From: Solirubrobacterales bacterium
GTDB lineage: Bacteria; Actinomycetota; Thermoleophilia; Solirubrobacterales; 70-9
Length of the DNA stretch: 45,159 nt
Assembly (NCBI GenBank): GCA_030152805.1
Contig: JASLIG010000053.1
Location: 1 to 45,159, forward strand
Reading direction: 5' to 3'
Both the position numbers and the translations under genes were made by a program. This document shows positions 13,458 through 25,145 of the stretch, piece after piece. A model generated the notes under the pieces. It was not told the origin of the DNA, did no database searches, and saw only the letters and a list, made by a program, of their open reading frames with translations. Within the stretch, counting starts at the first letter, position 1. Every line of letters starts with the position of its first letter.

Positions 13458-16298
13458 ATGGCGCTGCTGGAGAGAGACGTCTCCGCCCTGGCGCCGCCGG
13501 CATCCGAGCCGGCGCCCGACCGCGCCCCCGACGAGCTGGCGGGCGGGATCGCCCAGCCGCTGCGCCGCGAGCTGGAGGAGCTGCTCGGTGCCGACCGCGT
13601 CCTCGGCCGCGCCTCGGACATCGTCCGCTACGCCTCCGACGCCAGCCCCTACCGGCTCTTCCCGCGCGCCGTGGTGATGGCGCGCGACGCCGGCGACGTC
13701 GCCAAGACGCTCGCCTACGGGCGGCGCAAGGGCATCCCGGTCACCTTCCGCGCCGGCGGCACCAGCCTCAACGGCCAGGGCCAGAGCGACGGCATCCTCG
13801 TCGACGTGCGGCGCCACTTCGGCGGCGTCGCGGTCGAGGAGGGCGGCGAGCGCGCCCGGGTCAAGCCGGGCACCGTGCTCGGCCACGCCAACCGGGTGCT
13901 GGCCCCGCATGGTCGCAAGCTCGGCCCCGACCCGGCCAGCACCGACATCGCCTGCGTCGGCGGAGTGATCGCCAACAACTCCGGCGGCATGCGCTGCGGC
14001 GTGGTCAGGGATTCCTACTCGACCGTGCGCTCGATGACGCTGGTGCTCGCCTCCGGCACGGCGATCGACACCGCCGAACCCGGCGCCGAGGAGCGCTTCG
14101 CCGCCGAGGAGCCCGAGCTCGCCTCCGGCCTCGCCGCGATCCACGAGGAGATCCGCGCCGACGCCGAGCTGAGCGAGCGCATCCGCCGCAAGTTCGTGAT
14201 CAAGAACACCACCGGCTACCGCCTCTGCGCCTTCCTCGACGCAGAGCAGCCGCTGGAGATCTTCCGCCGCCTCGTCGTCGGCTCCGAGGGCACGCTCGCC
14301 TTCGTCGCCGAGGCAGTCTTCGAGACGGTGCCGCTGCCGCCGCGCACGACCACCGCCTGGGTCCACTTCCCCGGCATCGACGAGGCGATCGCGCCGGTGC
14401 GCGACCTGGTCTCCTCGGGAGCCACCGCGGTCGAGCTGATGGTCGCGCCGGCGCTGATCACGGCCGCCTGGAACATGGTCGGGGCGCCGGAGGAGTGGAA
14501 GGAGCTGCCGCCGGAGTCGGCGGTGTTGCTGGTCGAGTACGGCGCCGGCAGCGACGACGAGCTCGATGCCCACGTCGCTAGGGCAAACGAGATCCTCGCC
14601 GGCCACGAGACGATCCGGCCGATCGACTTCACCCGCGAGGTGGAGGGGGTCGAGCTGGCCTGGCGCGTGCGCGAGGGCCTGCACGGCCTGATCGGCCGCC
14701 TGCGCCTGCCGGGCACGGCGTTGATCGTCGAGGATGTCTGCGTGCCGCCCGAGCGGATCGCCGAGGGGGCGCGGGACCTGCAGGCGCTGCTCGGCGAGCA
14801 CGGCTTCCTGCCCGGGGTCGCCGGTCACGCCTCGGCGGGCAACCTCCACTTCATGCTCACCCCGGACTTCGCCAAGGCGGAGGACACCGAGCGCTACGAG
14901 GCCTTCATGGCGAAGCTGGTCGAGCTGATCGTCGGCAAGTACGACGGCTCGCTCAAGGCCGAGCACGGCACCGGGATCAACATGGCGCCCTACGTCGAGC
15001 GCGAGTGGGGCGAGCGGGCGACCGAGCTGATGTGGCGGGTCAAGCGGCTCGCCGATCCCGACGGCGTGCTCAATCCCGGCGTCGTCCTCAACCGCGATCC
15101 CGGCGTCCATCTGCGCAACCTAAAGACGACGCCGCCGATCGAGGAGTCGGCGAGCACCTGCGTCGAGTGCGGCTTCTGCGAGCCGGTCTGCCCCAGCCGC
15201 GACCTGACCACGACGCCGCGCCAGCGCATCGTGCTGCGCCGCGAGATGGCCCGCCAGCCGCTCGGCTCACCGGTCCAGAAGGCCCTGCTGGAGGAGTACG
15301 AGTACGACGCGCTCGAGACCTGCGCCGCCGACGGCTCCTGCCAGCTCGCCTGCCCGGTCGGCATCGACACCGGCCAGCTGACCAAGGAAATGCGCAGGGC
15401 GCGGCACACGCCGCGCGCCGAAGCGGCGGCGCTGGCCGCGGCGAAGCGCTGGGCGGTGGTGGAGGGCGCCTCTCGCGCTAGCCTGCGAGTGGGCGGCCCG
15501 CTGGCCCGCCGCACAAGGCGCGGCCGGGCCCTGCCGCCACCCGCGGCGGCGAAGCTGCCGCTGACCCTGCACGAAGGCGCCGCCGCCGTCTACGTGCCCT
15601 CCTGCCCCAACCGCATCTTCGGCGGCTCGCCGGTCGAGGCGCTGGTCGAGGTCTCGCGCCGGGCCGGCCTGCCCGTTTGGATCCCGCCCGACGTCGCCGG
15701 CAGCTGCTGTGGGCTGCCCTGGAGCTCGAAGGGCTTTGGCGACGCCCACCGCCACAAGGCGAACGAGATGGTCGAGCAGCTCTGGGGATGGAGCGGCGAG
15801 GGGGCGCTGCCGATCGTGATCGACGCCGCCTCGTGCACCCAGGGCGTCGCCGACCCCGGCGAGGGCGTGCTCAGCGAGGAGAACGCTTCGCGGCTCGCAG
15901 AGCTGGAGATCCTCGACTCGGTCGCCTGGGCGCACGATCGCCTGCTGCCCTGGCTCGAGATCGGCGAGAGGGTCGGCTCCGCCACCGTCCACCCGACCTG
16001 CGCCACCCGCCACATGGGCCTGTCGCCGCGCCTGCGCGCCCTCGCCGGCGCCCTCGCCGAGGACGTCTACGTCGCCCCCTCCGCGCACTGCTGCGGCTTC
16101 GCCGGCGACCGCGGCATCTCCCACCCCGAGCTGACCGCCGCCGCGACCCGTCCCCAGGCCGAGGAGCTGGCCGGCCGCGACTTCGACGCCCACCTCTCCA
16201 GCAACCGCACCTGCGAGATCGGCCTCAGCCGCGCCACCGGCGAGGACTACGAGTCGGTCATCCTCCTGCTCGAGCGCCTGACGCGCCCGGGCGCCTAA
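13458..16298 (+). CDS. fused FAD / Fe-S 2-hydroxyacid (D-lactate type) dehydrogenase
   Basis: ATG 13458 follows GGAAGG; the frame is open upstream but overlaps the decarboxylase. Of 946 residues: a PCMH-type FAD domain (about 65-270, with TFRAGGTSLNGQGQSDGILV and GVIANNSGGM), an FAD-linked oxidase C-terminal domain (to about 545), a double 4Fe-4S ferredoxin domain (CVECGFCEPVCP at about 568, CAADGSCQLACP at about 621) and two CCG repeats (SCCGLPW; HCCGFAGDRG). This is a GlcD-GlcF fusion of the Dld2/D-lactate dehydrogenase class, which oxidises 2-hydroxyacids and passes electrons to the respiratory chain. Coupling to the decarboxylase suggests mandelate-like or other aryl/alkyl 2-hydroxyacids. 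Its stop overlaps the convergent DUF2007 gene. Confidence 0.9.
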   Translation: MALLERDVSALAPPASEPAPDRAPDELAGGIAQPLRRELEELLGADRVLGRASDIVRYASDASPYRLFPRAVVMARDAGDVAKTLAYGRRKGIPVTFRAGGTSLNGQGQSDGILVDVRRHFGGVAVEEGGERARVKPGTVLGHANRVLAPHGRKLGPDPASTDIACVGGVIANNSGGMRCGVVRDSYSTVRSMTLVLASGTAIDTAEPGAEERFAAEEPELASGLAAIHEEIRADAELSERIRRKFVIKNTTGYRLCAFLDAEQPLEIFRRLVVGSEGTLAFVAEAVFETVPLPPRTTTAWVHFPGIDEAIAPVRDLVSSGATAVELMVAPALITAAWNMVGAPEEWKELPPESAVLLVEYGAGSDDELDAHVARANEILAGHETIRPIDFTREVEGVELAWRVREGLHGLIGRLRLPGTALIVEDVCVPPERIAEGARDLQALLGEHGFLPGVAGHASAGNLHFMLTPDFAKAEDTERYEAFMAKLVELIVGKYDGSLKAEHGTGINMAPYVEREWGERATELMWRVKRLADPDGVLNPGVVLNRDPGVHLRNLKTTPPIEESASTCVECGFCEPVCPSRDLTTTPRQRIVLRREMARQPLGSPVQKALLEEYEYDALETCAADGSCQLACPVGIDTGQLTKEMRRARHTPRAEAAALAAAKRWAVVEGASRASLRVGGPLARRTRRGRALPPPAAAKLPLTLHEGAAAVYVPSCPNRIFGGSPVEALVEVSRRAGLPVWIPPDVAGSCCGLPWSSKGFGDAHRHKANEMVEQLWGWSGEGALPIVIDAASCTQGVADPGEGVLSEENASRLAELEILDSVAWAHDRLLPWLEIGERVGSATVHPTCATRHMGLSPRLRALAGALAEDVYVAPSAHCCGFAGDRGISHPELTAAATRPQAEELAGRDFDAHLSSNRTCEIGLSRATGEDYESVILLLERLTRPGA

Positions 16299-16711
16299 GA
16301 GGCCAAGCGCAGCAGCAGGAAGACAGTGAAGGCGAGGATCATCGCAGCGAGCGACCAGGCCCAGATTCGGGCGTAAGCCCCGATCAGGCCATAGTTGCGA
16401 GGCCTGCGCCCCCCCATTTCCTCGTGGTCCGTAGCGCTGGCGGAGTCCGCCAACGCGGTTCCTTCACCCTCGGTCAGCGTTTGCGCGAGCAGGGATCGCG
16501 CCTCGTGGGAATGGCCGGCACGAACCATCACTTGACGCGCCCCTCCACTGGGGTTCAGCCAGCCGATGCCATGAAGGGGTCCGTCCACCCCCACGGACTG
16601 CAGGAAGCACGGGATGCCCGCGCTCTCCAGCAGTCCCTTGACGATCTCGGCTTCGGCGCGGTCCTTGGTGAGAGCCACGCTGACCAGGCCCTCTCCGTCG
16701 CCGTCGGCCAT
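16295..16711 (-). CDS. DUF2007-domain membrane protein
   Basis: The N-terminal 70 residues match the DUF2007 'putative signal transducing' pattern: LVSVALTKDRAEAEIVKGLL, then ESAGIPCFLQS, and VMVRAGHSHEARSLL. A charged linker and a single C-terminal membrane helix follow (IWAWSLAAMILAFTVFLLLR). The soluble domain is probably cytoplasmic, tethered by the tail helix. The function of the family is poorly known. It overlaps the convergent dehydrogenase stop by 4 bp. Confidence 0.75.
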   Translation of the reverse strand: MADGDGEGLVSVALTKDRAEAEIVKGLLESAGIPCFLQSVGVDGPLHGIGWLNPSGGARQVMVRAGHSHEARSLLAQTLTEGEGTALADSASATDHEEMGGRRPRNYGLIGAYARIWAWSLAAMILAFTVFLLLRLAS

Positions 16712-16742
16712 CGTCAGTTCACCGCACTTGAATGATGAGCGG

Positions 16743-17615
16743 CTAGCGGGTAGTCGCCGAGACCGCGGCGGCGCCCTGCTCGTCGGCTTCGGCCTCGACT
16801 TCGCGCACCGTCGCCGTCATCGCCGCGTCGTTTTCGAAACGGCGGTCGAGCAGCGGGTTGAGGATGCCGCGCAGGGCGGAGACGTAGCGCCACCACCTCG
16901 GCGCGAAGATGCGCGGGGCGCGTTCCTCGATGCCCCGCACGACCGCGGCCCCGGCCTCGGAGGGGTCGATCCGCTTTTTGAGGAAGTTGGGGAGGTTCTG
17001 CTGCATGCGGTCGCCGTTGTTCTCGAAGGCATCCTGGACCAGCTTGGTGTCGACCCAGCCGAAGTAGGCGACGCTGGCGCTGGCGCCCAGCGGCATCAGC
17101 TCAGCCCGCAGCGAGCGGCCCAGCGACTCCACCCCGGACTTGGCGACCGCGTAGGGGCTGTTGAGGACGCCGTTGACGAAGGCGTAGACCGATGAGGTGA
17201 CGACGACGTGACCACGCCGCTCGACGATCTGCGGCAGCGCCGCGCGAACCGTGCGCCAGACGCCGAGCATGTCGACCTCGAAGACCCGCTCCCACTCCTC
17301 GGTGCCGATTCCGCGCACGGTCGCCATCTTCACCTGGGCGATGCCGGCGTTGGCGACGACGACGTCGAGCCCGCCGAAGCGCTCGACGGTCTCCGCGACC
17401 GCTCCCATGATCGCGGTGTGGTCGGTGACGTCGGAGCCGATCCCGATCGCCCGCTCGCCGATCCGCTCGGCCGCCTCGCGCGCCTCCGCGGCGTCGAGGT
17501 CGACGACCGCCACCGAGGCGCCGCGCATGTGCAGCTGGCGGGCCGTCTCGTAGCCGATCCCGCGAGCGGCGCCGGTCACCAGCGCCACCTTTCCGTTCAG
17601 GTCGTAGAGCGGCAT
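16743..17615 (-). CDS. short-chain dehydrogenase/reductase (SDR)
   Basis: Classical SDR of 290 residues: TGAARGIGYETA (NAD(P)-binding TGxxxGxG), an acidic residue after strand 2 (VVDLD, favouring NAD), VVANAG, catalytic Ser in VTSSVYAFV and YAVAK (YxxxK). An extended C-terminus (residues 225-290, NFLKKRIDPSEAGAAVVRGI and a tail with RWWRYVSALRG) resembles SDRs acting on hydrophobic substrates. Start chosen at ATG 17615; upstream frame is antisense to ileS. The substrate cannot be told from the sequence. Confidence 0.87.
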   Translation of the reverse strand: MPLYDLNGKVALVTGAARGIGYETARQLHMRGASVAVVDLDAAEAREAAERIGERAIGIGSDVTDHTAIMGAVAETVERFGGLDVVVANAGIAQVKMATVRGIGTEEWERVFEVDMLGVWRTVRAALPQIVERRGHVVVTSSVYAFVNGVLNSPYAVAKSGVESLGRSLRAELMPLGASASVAYFGWVDTKLVQDAFENNGDRMQQNLPNFLKKRIDPSEAGAAVVRGIEERAPRIFAPRWWRYVSALRGILNPLLDRRFENDAAMTATVREVEAEADEQGAAAVSATTR

Positions 17616-17666
17616 GCGGGTGAGGAGCCTAGACGACTCCGGAGGAGCGCTCCTCCGTCGCGCTCC

Positions 17667-17672
17667 TAGAAT
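17667..17672 (+). promoter_or_regulatory. possible -10 box TAGAAT of ileS
   Basis: TAGAAT ends 9 nt before the ATG at 17682 and there is no ribosome site, so the mRNA would have a very short or no leader. Confidence 0.35.
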
Positions 17673-17681
17673 CACCCGTCC

Positions 17682-20861
<3,180 letters not shown>

Positions 20862-20894
20862 CACCGTGCGCACCCCGCGTGCGCCCGGAACGTT

Positions 20895-20900
20895 TACGGT
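20895..20900 (+). promoter_or_regulatory. -10 box TACGGT, probable leaderless start
   Basis: TACGGT ends 6 nt before ATG 20907, so transcription would begin at or next to the start codon. No ribosome site is present. Confidence 0.4.
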
Positions 20901-20906
20901 GCAATC

Positions 20907-21143
20907 ATGCACGTGATGAGGGAGAGCTGGACCGACGCGCGTCTCGATGACTTCCGCGGCGAAGTCGATCGCCGTTTCGGGAAGGTCGAGGATGAAATCC
21001 GCGAGTTGCGCGGCGAAGTGAAAGAGCTGCGCGGCGAGATGAAAAGCGGGTTCGAAGCGATCAACAGGACCATGGTGCACGGCTTCGTAGCGCTCTCCGC
21101 TGCCTACATCGCCGGCTTCGCGGCGATCGTCACCCAGCTCTAG
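20907..21143 (+). CDS. small coiled-coil membrane protein
   Basis: 78 residues: a charged heptad-like segment (about 10-52; VDRRFGKVEDEIRELRGEVK and onward) followed by one membrane helix (about 57-76; GFVALSAAYIAGFAAIVTQL). Small proteins of this plan are frequent in actinobacteria and have no assigned function. It follows ileS by 45 bp. The only hint of control is the TACGGT box just upstream. GTG 20913 or ATG 20916 are possible alternative starts. Confidence 0.6.
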   Translation: MHVMRESWTDARLDDFRGEVDRRFGKVEDEIRELRGEVKELRGEMKSGFEAINRTMVHGFVALSAAYIAGFAAIVTQL

Positions 21144-21155
21144 CGACCCGGGCTC

Positions 21156-21335
21156 TCAGTCCTCGGCTGCTTCGCCGATGATGAAGTCGGATTTCTTCGA
21201 GTCCGAGAACTTCACCCAACAGTGATCGGGGGAAACCCCCGCGACGTCGATCAGAGCCGCTTCGATCCGCTTGGCGATCTCCGCCTTCTGCTCGTCGGAA
21301 CGACCCTCGTACCAATGGACGTGGACGAAGGGCAT
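21156..21335 (-). CDS. 4-oxalocrotonate tautomerase-family protein
   Basis: 59 residues beginning MPFVHVHWYEGRSDEQKAEI; the Pro after the initiator Met is the catalytic base of this family, and the length is that of the small 4-OT subunit. The rest (VSPDHCWVKFSDSKKSDF) fits the beta-alpha-beta fold. The family tautomerises enols and related substrates as oligomers; the specific substrate is unknown. The start lies 14 bp after the thioredoxin stop on the same strand, so the two are probably one operon. The longer open frame upstream is a shadow of thioredoxin. Confidence 0.8.
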   Translation of the reverse strand: MPFVHVHWYEGRSDEQKAEIAKRIEAALIDVAGVSPDHCWVKFSDSKKSDFIIGEAAED

Positions 21336-21349
21336 AGGTTCGGCGTCCG

Positions 21350-21679
21350 CTAGGCGGCGAGCGCCGGCTCCAGCTCGGCCTCGAGGCGCCGCTTGGGCAT
21401 CGCGCCGACCACCTTCTTGGCGATCGCCCCGTCCTTGAAGAGGATCAGGGTCGGGATCGAGAGCACTTCGTACTGAGCGGCGGTCTGCTGGTTCTCGTCG
21501 ACGTTGATGCTGACGATGTTGAGGTCGTCGCGCTCGGCGTCGATCTCCTCGAGCACGGGGTGGACGACGCGGCAGGGCCCGCACCAGGGAGCCCAGAAGT
21601 CGACGAGCACGGGGCCGTCGGCGTCGAGCACCTCCGATTTGAAGTTGGCATCTGTCACGTCGCGGAGTTTGCCTGTCAC
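21350..21679 (-). CDS. trxA: thioredoxin
   Basis: 109 residues with the active site FWAPWCGPCRVV and the cis-Pro loop SIPTLILFKDG. Cytosolic dithiol reductant for enzymes and protein repair. GTG start with AGGAGAG about 8 nt upstream. The GAMPKRRLEAELEPAL end is standard. First gene of a probable two-gene operon with the tautomerase. Confidence 0.95.
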   Translation of the reverse strand: MTGKLRDVTDANFKSEVLDADGPVLVDFWAPWCGPCRVVHPVLEEIDAERDDLNIVSINVDENQQTAAQYEVLSIPTLILFKDGAIAKKVVGAMPKRRLEAELEPALAA

Positions 21680-21730
21680 TGGGATCGCTCTCCTGGGAAT
21701 CGAGTTTCGGCAGCGCTCAATACTTCAAAA

Positions 21731-21736
21731 AGTATA
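21731..21736 (-). promoter_or_regulatory. -10 box TATACT upstream of trxA
   Basis: TATACT on the minus strand lies 51 nt before the GTG at 21679 and is the best -10 match in the 90-bp gap. A -35 at proper spacing is not evident. Confidence 0.4.
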
Positions 21737-21769
21737 GCGAGGGGGTGCAAGTCCGGCTCGGATCGCTCC

Positions 21770-22495
21770 TCACCGCCCGAAGCGTAGAAGAGGCACCCGC
21801 CAGATCGCCTCCAGCACGATCGAGCGGTTCATCTTCGAGCTGCCCGCCCGGCGGTCGCGGAAGACGATCGGCACCTCAACCACCTCGAAGCCGAGCTCGA
21901 TCGCCCGGTAGGTCATCTCGACCTGGAAGGCGTAGCCGCGCGAGCGAACCGCCCCGAGGTCGATCGCCTCCAGCACCTCGCGGCGGAAGCACTTGAAGCC
22001 GCCGGTCAGGTCGCGTACGCCGACGCCGAGGGCGAGCCGCGCGTAGGTGCTGCCGCCGCGGCTGATCGCCCGCCGCAGCGCTCCCCAGTCGCTGACGCCG
22101 CCGCCGGGCACGTAGCGCGAGCCGATCACGACGTCGGCGTGCGCGACCGCCTCGAGCAGGCGCGGCAGGTAGGCCGGCTCGTGCGAGAAGTCCGCGTCCA
22201 TCTCGAGGATCAGTCCGGCGCCGCCGTCGAGCGCCTCGCGGAAGCCGGCGAGGTAGGCCGGGCCGAGCCCTTCCTTGCGCGGACGGTGCAGGAAGTGCAC
22301 CGCCTCCCGCTCGGCGGCGAGGCGGGCGGCGATCTCGCCCGTGCCGTCGGCGGAGTTGTCGTCGACGATCAGGACGTGAGCGTCGGCGGGCAGCTTGTCG
22401 GCCGCTTCGCTGACCAGCCGCTCGATGTTGGCCACCTCTTCGTAGGTCGGCAGGATGAGCCAGGCCGGCCCGCGCTCGGGATCGCTTGCTGACAT
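21770..22495 (-). CDS. polyprenol-phosphate mannosyltransferase-like GT2 enzyme
   Basis: 241-residue glycosyltransferase family 2 domain without membrane helices. Motifs of dolichol/polyprenol-phosphate mannose synthases are present: WLILPTYEEVANIERLV, LIVDDNSADGTGEIA, LILEMDADFSHEP (DxD), VIGSRYVPGGGVSDWG, and DLTGGFKCFRREVLEAID. The family transfers mannose (or another hexose) from a nucleotide sugar to a lipid phosphate at the membrane inner face for wall glycans and protein glycosylation. Start ATG 22495, divergent from polX with 18 bp between. No acyltransferase (Lnt-like) fusion as seen in mycobacterial Ppm1. Confidence 0.87.
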   Translation of the reverse strand: MSASDPERGPAWLILPTYEEVANIERLVSEAADKLPADAHVLIVDDNSADGTGEIAARLAAEREAVHFLHRPRKEGLGPAYLAGFREALDGGAGLILEMDADFSHEPAYLPRLLEAVAHADVVIGSRYVPGGGVSDWGALRRAISRGGSTYARLALGVGVRDLTGGFKCFRREVLEAIDLGAVRSRGYAFQVEMTYRAIELGFEVVEVPIVFRDRRAGSSKMNRSIVLEAIWRVPLLRFGR

Positions 22496-22513
22496 CTGCG
22501 CGATGCTATTGGG

Positions 22514-24238
22514 GTGACCAACGCCGAGATCGCCGCCGCCCTCGACGAGCTCGGGGTCCTCTACGAGCTCGATGGGGCGGTCAAATACCGGGTGCTCGCC
22601 TACGGCACCGCCGCCAAGGCGATCCGCGAAAGCCCGATTTCGGTCGCCGACTTGGCGGCGGCCGGCCGGACGACGGAGATTCCAGGCGTCGGCAAGACCC
22701 TGGCGGAAAAGATCGACGCGCTGATCGAGACCGGCGAGATCCCGGCGGCGGTGAAACTCAAGGCGAAGTTCCCGCCGACGCTGATCGAGGTGACGCGGGT
22801 GTCGGGCGTCGGCGCGAAGACGGCCCGGCGCCTGTTCGACGAGCTCGGCGTCGCCGACCTCGAGGGCCTCAGGGCGGCGGCCGAGGGAAAGCGGATCCGC
22901 GAGCTGAAGGGCCTCGGGCCGAAGGTCGAGGAGAACGTGCTGGCCAGCCTCGAGCGGCTGGGTGAACCCGGGGAAGCGACCGGCCGCGTGCTCCTCTCGG
23001 CGGCGCGCCCGATCGCCGACGAGCTGGCCCGCACGCTGCGCGAACATCCCGCCGCCGACCGGGTCGAGGTGGCGGGCTCGGTGCGGCGCTGGGCCGAGAC
23101 CTGCAAGGACATCGACCTGATCGCCACCGCCACCGAGCCCCAGGCCCTCGCCGAGCACCTCCTCGCCAGCCCGCTGATCGCCGCCGCCGGCAAAGCGGGC
23201 CCCAACGGCGTGCGGGCGCAGACCCAGAACGGCATCTCGGTCGATCTCCGCATCGTCGCCCCGGAGGCCTTTGGCAACCTGCTGCAGCACTTCACCGGCT
23301 CCCAGGCCCACAACGTGCAGCTGCGCGAGGACGCCGTCTCCCGCGGCCTCTCGGTCTCCGAGCACGGGATCACCGAGGTCGAGAGCGGCGAGGTGGAGCT
23401 CTGCGCCGGCGAGGAGACGGTCTACGAGCGCCTCGGCTACTCCTACATCGAGCCGGAGCTGCGCGAGGGCCGCGGCGAGCTGAAGGCTGCCCGCAAGGGC
23501 GAGCTGCCCGAGCTCGTCACCCTCGACCACGTCCGCGGCGACCTGCACTCGCATACCACCCTCTCCGACGGCCGCAACACGCTGGAGGAGATGGCCGAAG
23601 CCGGCCGCGAGCGCGGCTACGCCTACATGGCGATCACCGACCACTCGGCCAGCCACGGCTTCGGCGACCACGTGACCGAGGGGCGGCTCTGGGAGCGGAT
23701 CGAAGAAGTCAAGGACTGGAACAGGGGCAAACGCGGCTTCCGCCTGCTGGCTGGCTCGGAGGTCAACATCGGCCTCGACGGCGAACCCGACTACTCCGAG
23801 GACGTCCTGCAGGCGCTCGACTGGGTGATCTGCAGCATCCACACCTCATTTGCGATCTCCGAGAAGGAGATGACGGCGCGCGTGCTGGCCGCGATCGAGA
23901 ACCCGCTGGTCGACTGCATCGGCCACCTCACCGGCCGCCTGATCGGCCGCCGCGAGCCCTACGGGATCGACGTCGAGGCGGTCGCCGAGGCCGCCGCCCG
24001 CACCGGCACGATGCTCGAGATCAACGGCAACCCCAACCGCCGTGACCTCTCCGAGCACCACGCGCGCCTGGCCTCCGAAGCGGGCGTGACGATCGTCCTC
24101 AACACCGACGCGCACGGGGTCGACACGCTTTCCAACATGGATTACGCGGTGGCCACCGCGAGGCGGGCCTGGCTGACGCCGGATGACATCGCAAACACAC
24201 GTAGCTGGGCTGAGTTCAAGAAGCTGCTCGGGAGGTAG
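22514..24238 (+). CDS. polX: DNA polymerase/3'-5' exonuclease PolX
   Basis: 574 residues, full family length. N-terminal 8-kDa and helix-hairpin-helix regions (TEIPGVGKTLAEKIDALI; RVSGVGAKTARRLF; ELKGLGPKVEENV), the X-family palm with catalytic Asp residues (GSVRRWAETCKDIDLIATA and VDLRIV), then a PHP domain (LHSHTTLSDGRN, AITDHS, EVNIGLDGE, ICSIHTSF, LNTDAHGVD) providing metal-dependent exonuclease activity. The role is gap filling in base excision repair. GTG start at 22514 with no obvious ribosome site. The stop codon lies inside the left arm of a long inverted repeat. Confidence 0.92.
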   Translation: MTNAEIAAALDELGVLYELDGAVKYRVLAYGTAAKAIRESPISVADLAAAGRTTEIPGVGKTLAEKIDALIETGEIPAAVKLKAKFPPTLIEVTRVSGVGAKTARRLFDELGVADLEGLRAAAEGKRIRELKGLGPKVEENVLASLERLGEPGEATGRVLLSAARPIADELARTLREHPAADRVEVAGSVRRWAETCKDIDLIATATEPQALAEHLLASPLIAAAGKAGPNGVRAQTQNGISVDLRIVAPEAFGNLLQHFTGSQAHNVQLREDAVSRGLSVSEHGITEVESGEVELCAGEETVYERLGYSYIEPELREGRGELKAARKGELPELVTLDHVRGDLHSHTTLSDGRNTLEEMAEAGRERGYAYMAITDHSASHGFGDHVTEGRLWERIEEVKDWNRGKRGFRLLAGSEVNIGLDGEPDYSEDVLQALDWVICSIHTSFAISEKEMTARVLAAIENPLVDCIGHLTGRLIGRREPYGIDVEAVAEAAARTGTMLEINGNPNRRDLSEHHARLASEAGVTIVLNTDAHGVDTLSNMDYAVATARRAWLTPDDIANTRSWAEFKKLLGR

Positions 24239-24369
24239 GAGCGTCGGGGTCGTCTCGTCGGTTCCCATGCACCGCCTGGCGGCGGTGCAATTTAAGTGCC
24301 GCTTCGCGGCTGAGGATCACTCTGCGGAGCCGCTTCGCGAGGAACCGACGAGACGACCCCGACGCTCCT
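24237..24369. repeat. 133-bp element with perfect 29-bp inverted arms
   Basis: Arms 24237-24265 and 24341-24369 are perfect 29-nt complements (AGGAGCGTCGGGGTCGTCTC at the left edge). The 75-nt interior holds a second perfect hairpin (TGCACCGCC/GGCGGTGCA, 24269-24290 region) and two copies of GCCGCTTCGCG. It lies between convergent polX and the SIMPL gene, and the left arm overlaps the polX stop. It could be a bidirectional terminator, a structured RNA or a small non-autonomous element. Confidence 0.75.
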
Positions 24370-24385
24370 GTCAGGTCGCTCAGCT

Positions 24386-25081
24386 CTATTCGAGAGCGAA
24401 GACGACGCGGACTGTGGCGGTGACGGTGGAGGCGCCGGGCTTGGCGGGCGGCGTCGGCGCTGCGGATCGAGGTCCCCGGGACTTGGGGGCAGCTTCGGTT
24501 GGGACGGCTTCGGTGCCTTCTTCGATCGTCAGGGCTGGTCCCAGGGTGGCGCTGGCGCGGGCGGCGAGAGTCGCGGCCTTGGCTTTTGCCTGGTCGAAGG
24601 CGGCGATCAGGGTGTTGTTGTAGGCGGCTTCGGGGTTGCTGGCGAAGAAGAACGGACCCCGCGTGCCGGTCGCACCTGCCGCGACGGCGGCGTTGACGAG
24701 TTCGCCGGCGCGGTCGGGTTGGTGGAGGACTACGCCGACGCCCTCGGCGGCGCGGAAGGCGGTGTGTTTGCCACGCCTGAGTTTGTGGACCGCTATCTGG
24801 CCGGTGGTGACGTCACCGACGCCGATCCCCGGCGTTGCCTGAACGGCGGCGATCACCGCGCGCAGGCGGACCGCGACGATTCGCAGCGCCGCCTGGCGGG
24901 ACTTTCGCACCTTGCTGACGGAGAAGCCGAGCTTGGCGGCGTCGTTGGGGACCTGCTGCGTGGCGGAGCCCTTGACGGTGACGGTGCGTTCGACTGCGCT
25001 CGCGCTGGCGGGCAGGAGAAGTGCGAACGCCGCGACGAGCGGAAGAAGGAACCGCGATCGCCAAGATATCCCCCGCCTCAC
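24386..25081 (-). CDS. secreted SIMPL-domain (DUF541) protein
   Basis: 231 residues with a signal peptide (RFLLPLVAAFALLLPASASA). The SIMPL/DUF541 pattern is clear: RTVTVKGSATQQVPNDAAKL, FSVSKVRKSRQAAL, and later AAFDQAKAKAATLAARAS, then the terminal STVTATVRVVFALE strand. The family forms periplasmic or extracellular oligomers of uncertain role. GTG start at 25081 with a poor ribosome site; no better in-frame start precedes the signal peptide. Convergent with polX. Confidence 0.8.
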   Translation of the reverse strand: MRRGISWRSRFLLPLVAAFALLLPASASAVERTVTVKGSATQQVPNDAAKLGFSVSKVRKSRQAALRIVAVRLRAVIAAVQATPGIGVGDVTTGQIAVHKLRRGKHTAFRAAEGVGVVLHQPDRAGELVNAAVAAGATGTRGPFFFASNPEAAYNNTLIAAFDQAKAKAATLAARASATLGPALTIEEGTEAVPTEAAPKSRGPRSAAPTPPAKPGASTVTATVRVVFALE

Positions 25082-25097
25082 ACCCCGATCATCGCAC

Positions 25098-25142
25098 GGT
25101 GCAACGCTTTGTCCACCTTATGGGCGGAAAAAACGTTGCACC
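25098..25142 (-). terminator. hairpin of the GTGCAACG family
   Basis: GGTGCAACG (25098-25106) pairs with CGTTGCACC (25134-25142); inner pairing is imperfect and includes a run of six T on the minus strand. It starts 3 bp after the stop of the membrane-protein gene on the minus strand. The loop CCACCTTATGGG resembles that of the hairpin at 11031-11081. Confidence 0.7.
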
Positions 25143-25145
25143 TCG

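Noticed and set aside
13443..15110. Long minus-strand open frame (555 codons) opposite the dehydrogenase
   Set aside because: It lies fully antisense to a gene with clear FAD and Fe-S motifs and its translation is a low-complexity, Asp/Gly/Arg/Val-rich product typical of high-GC antisense frames.
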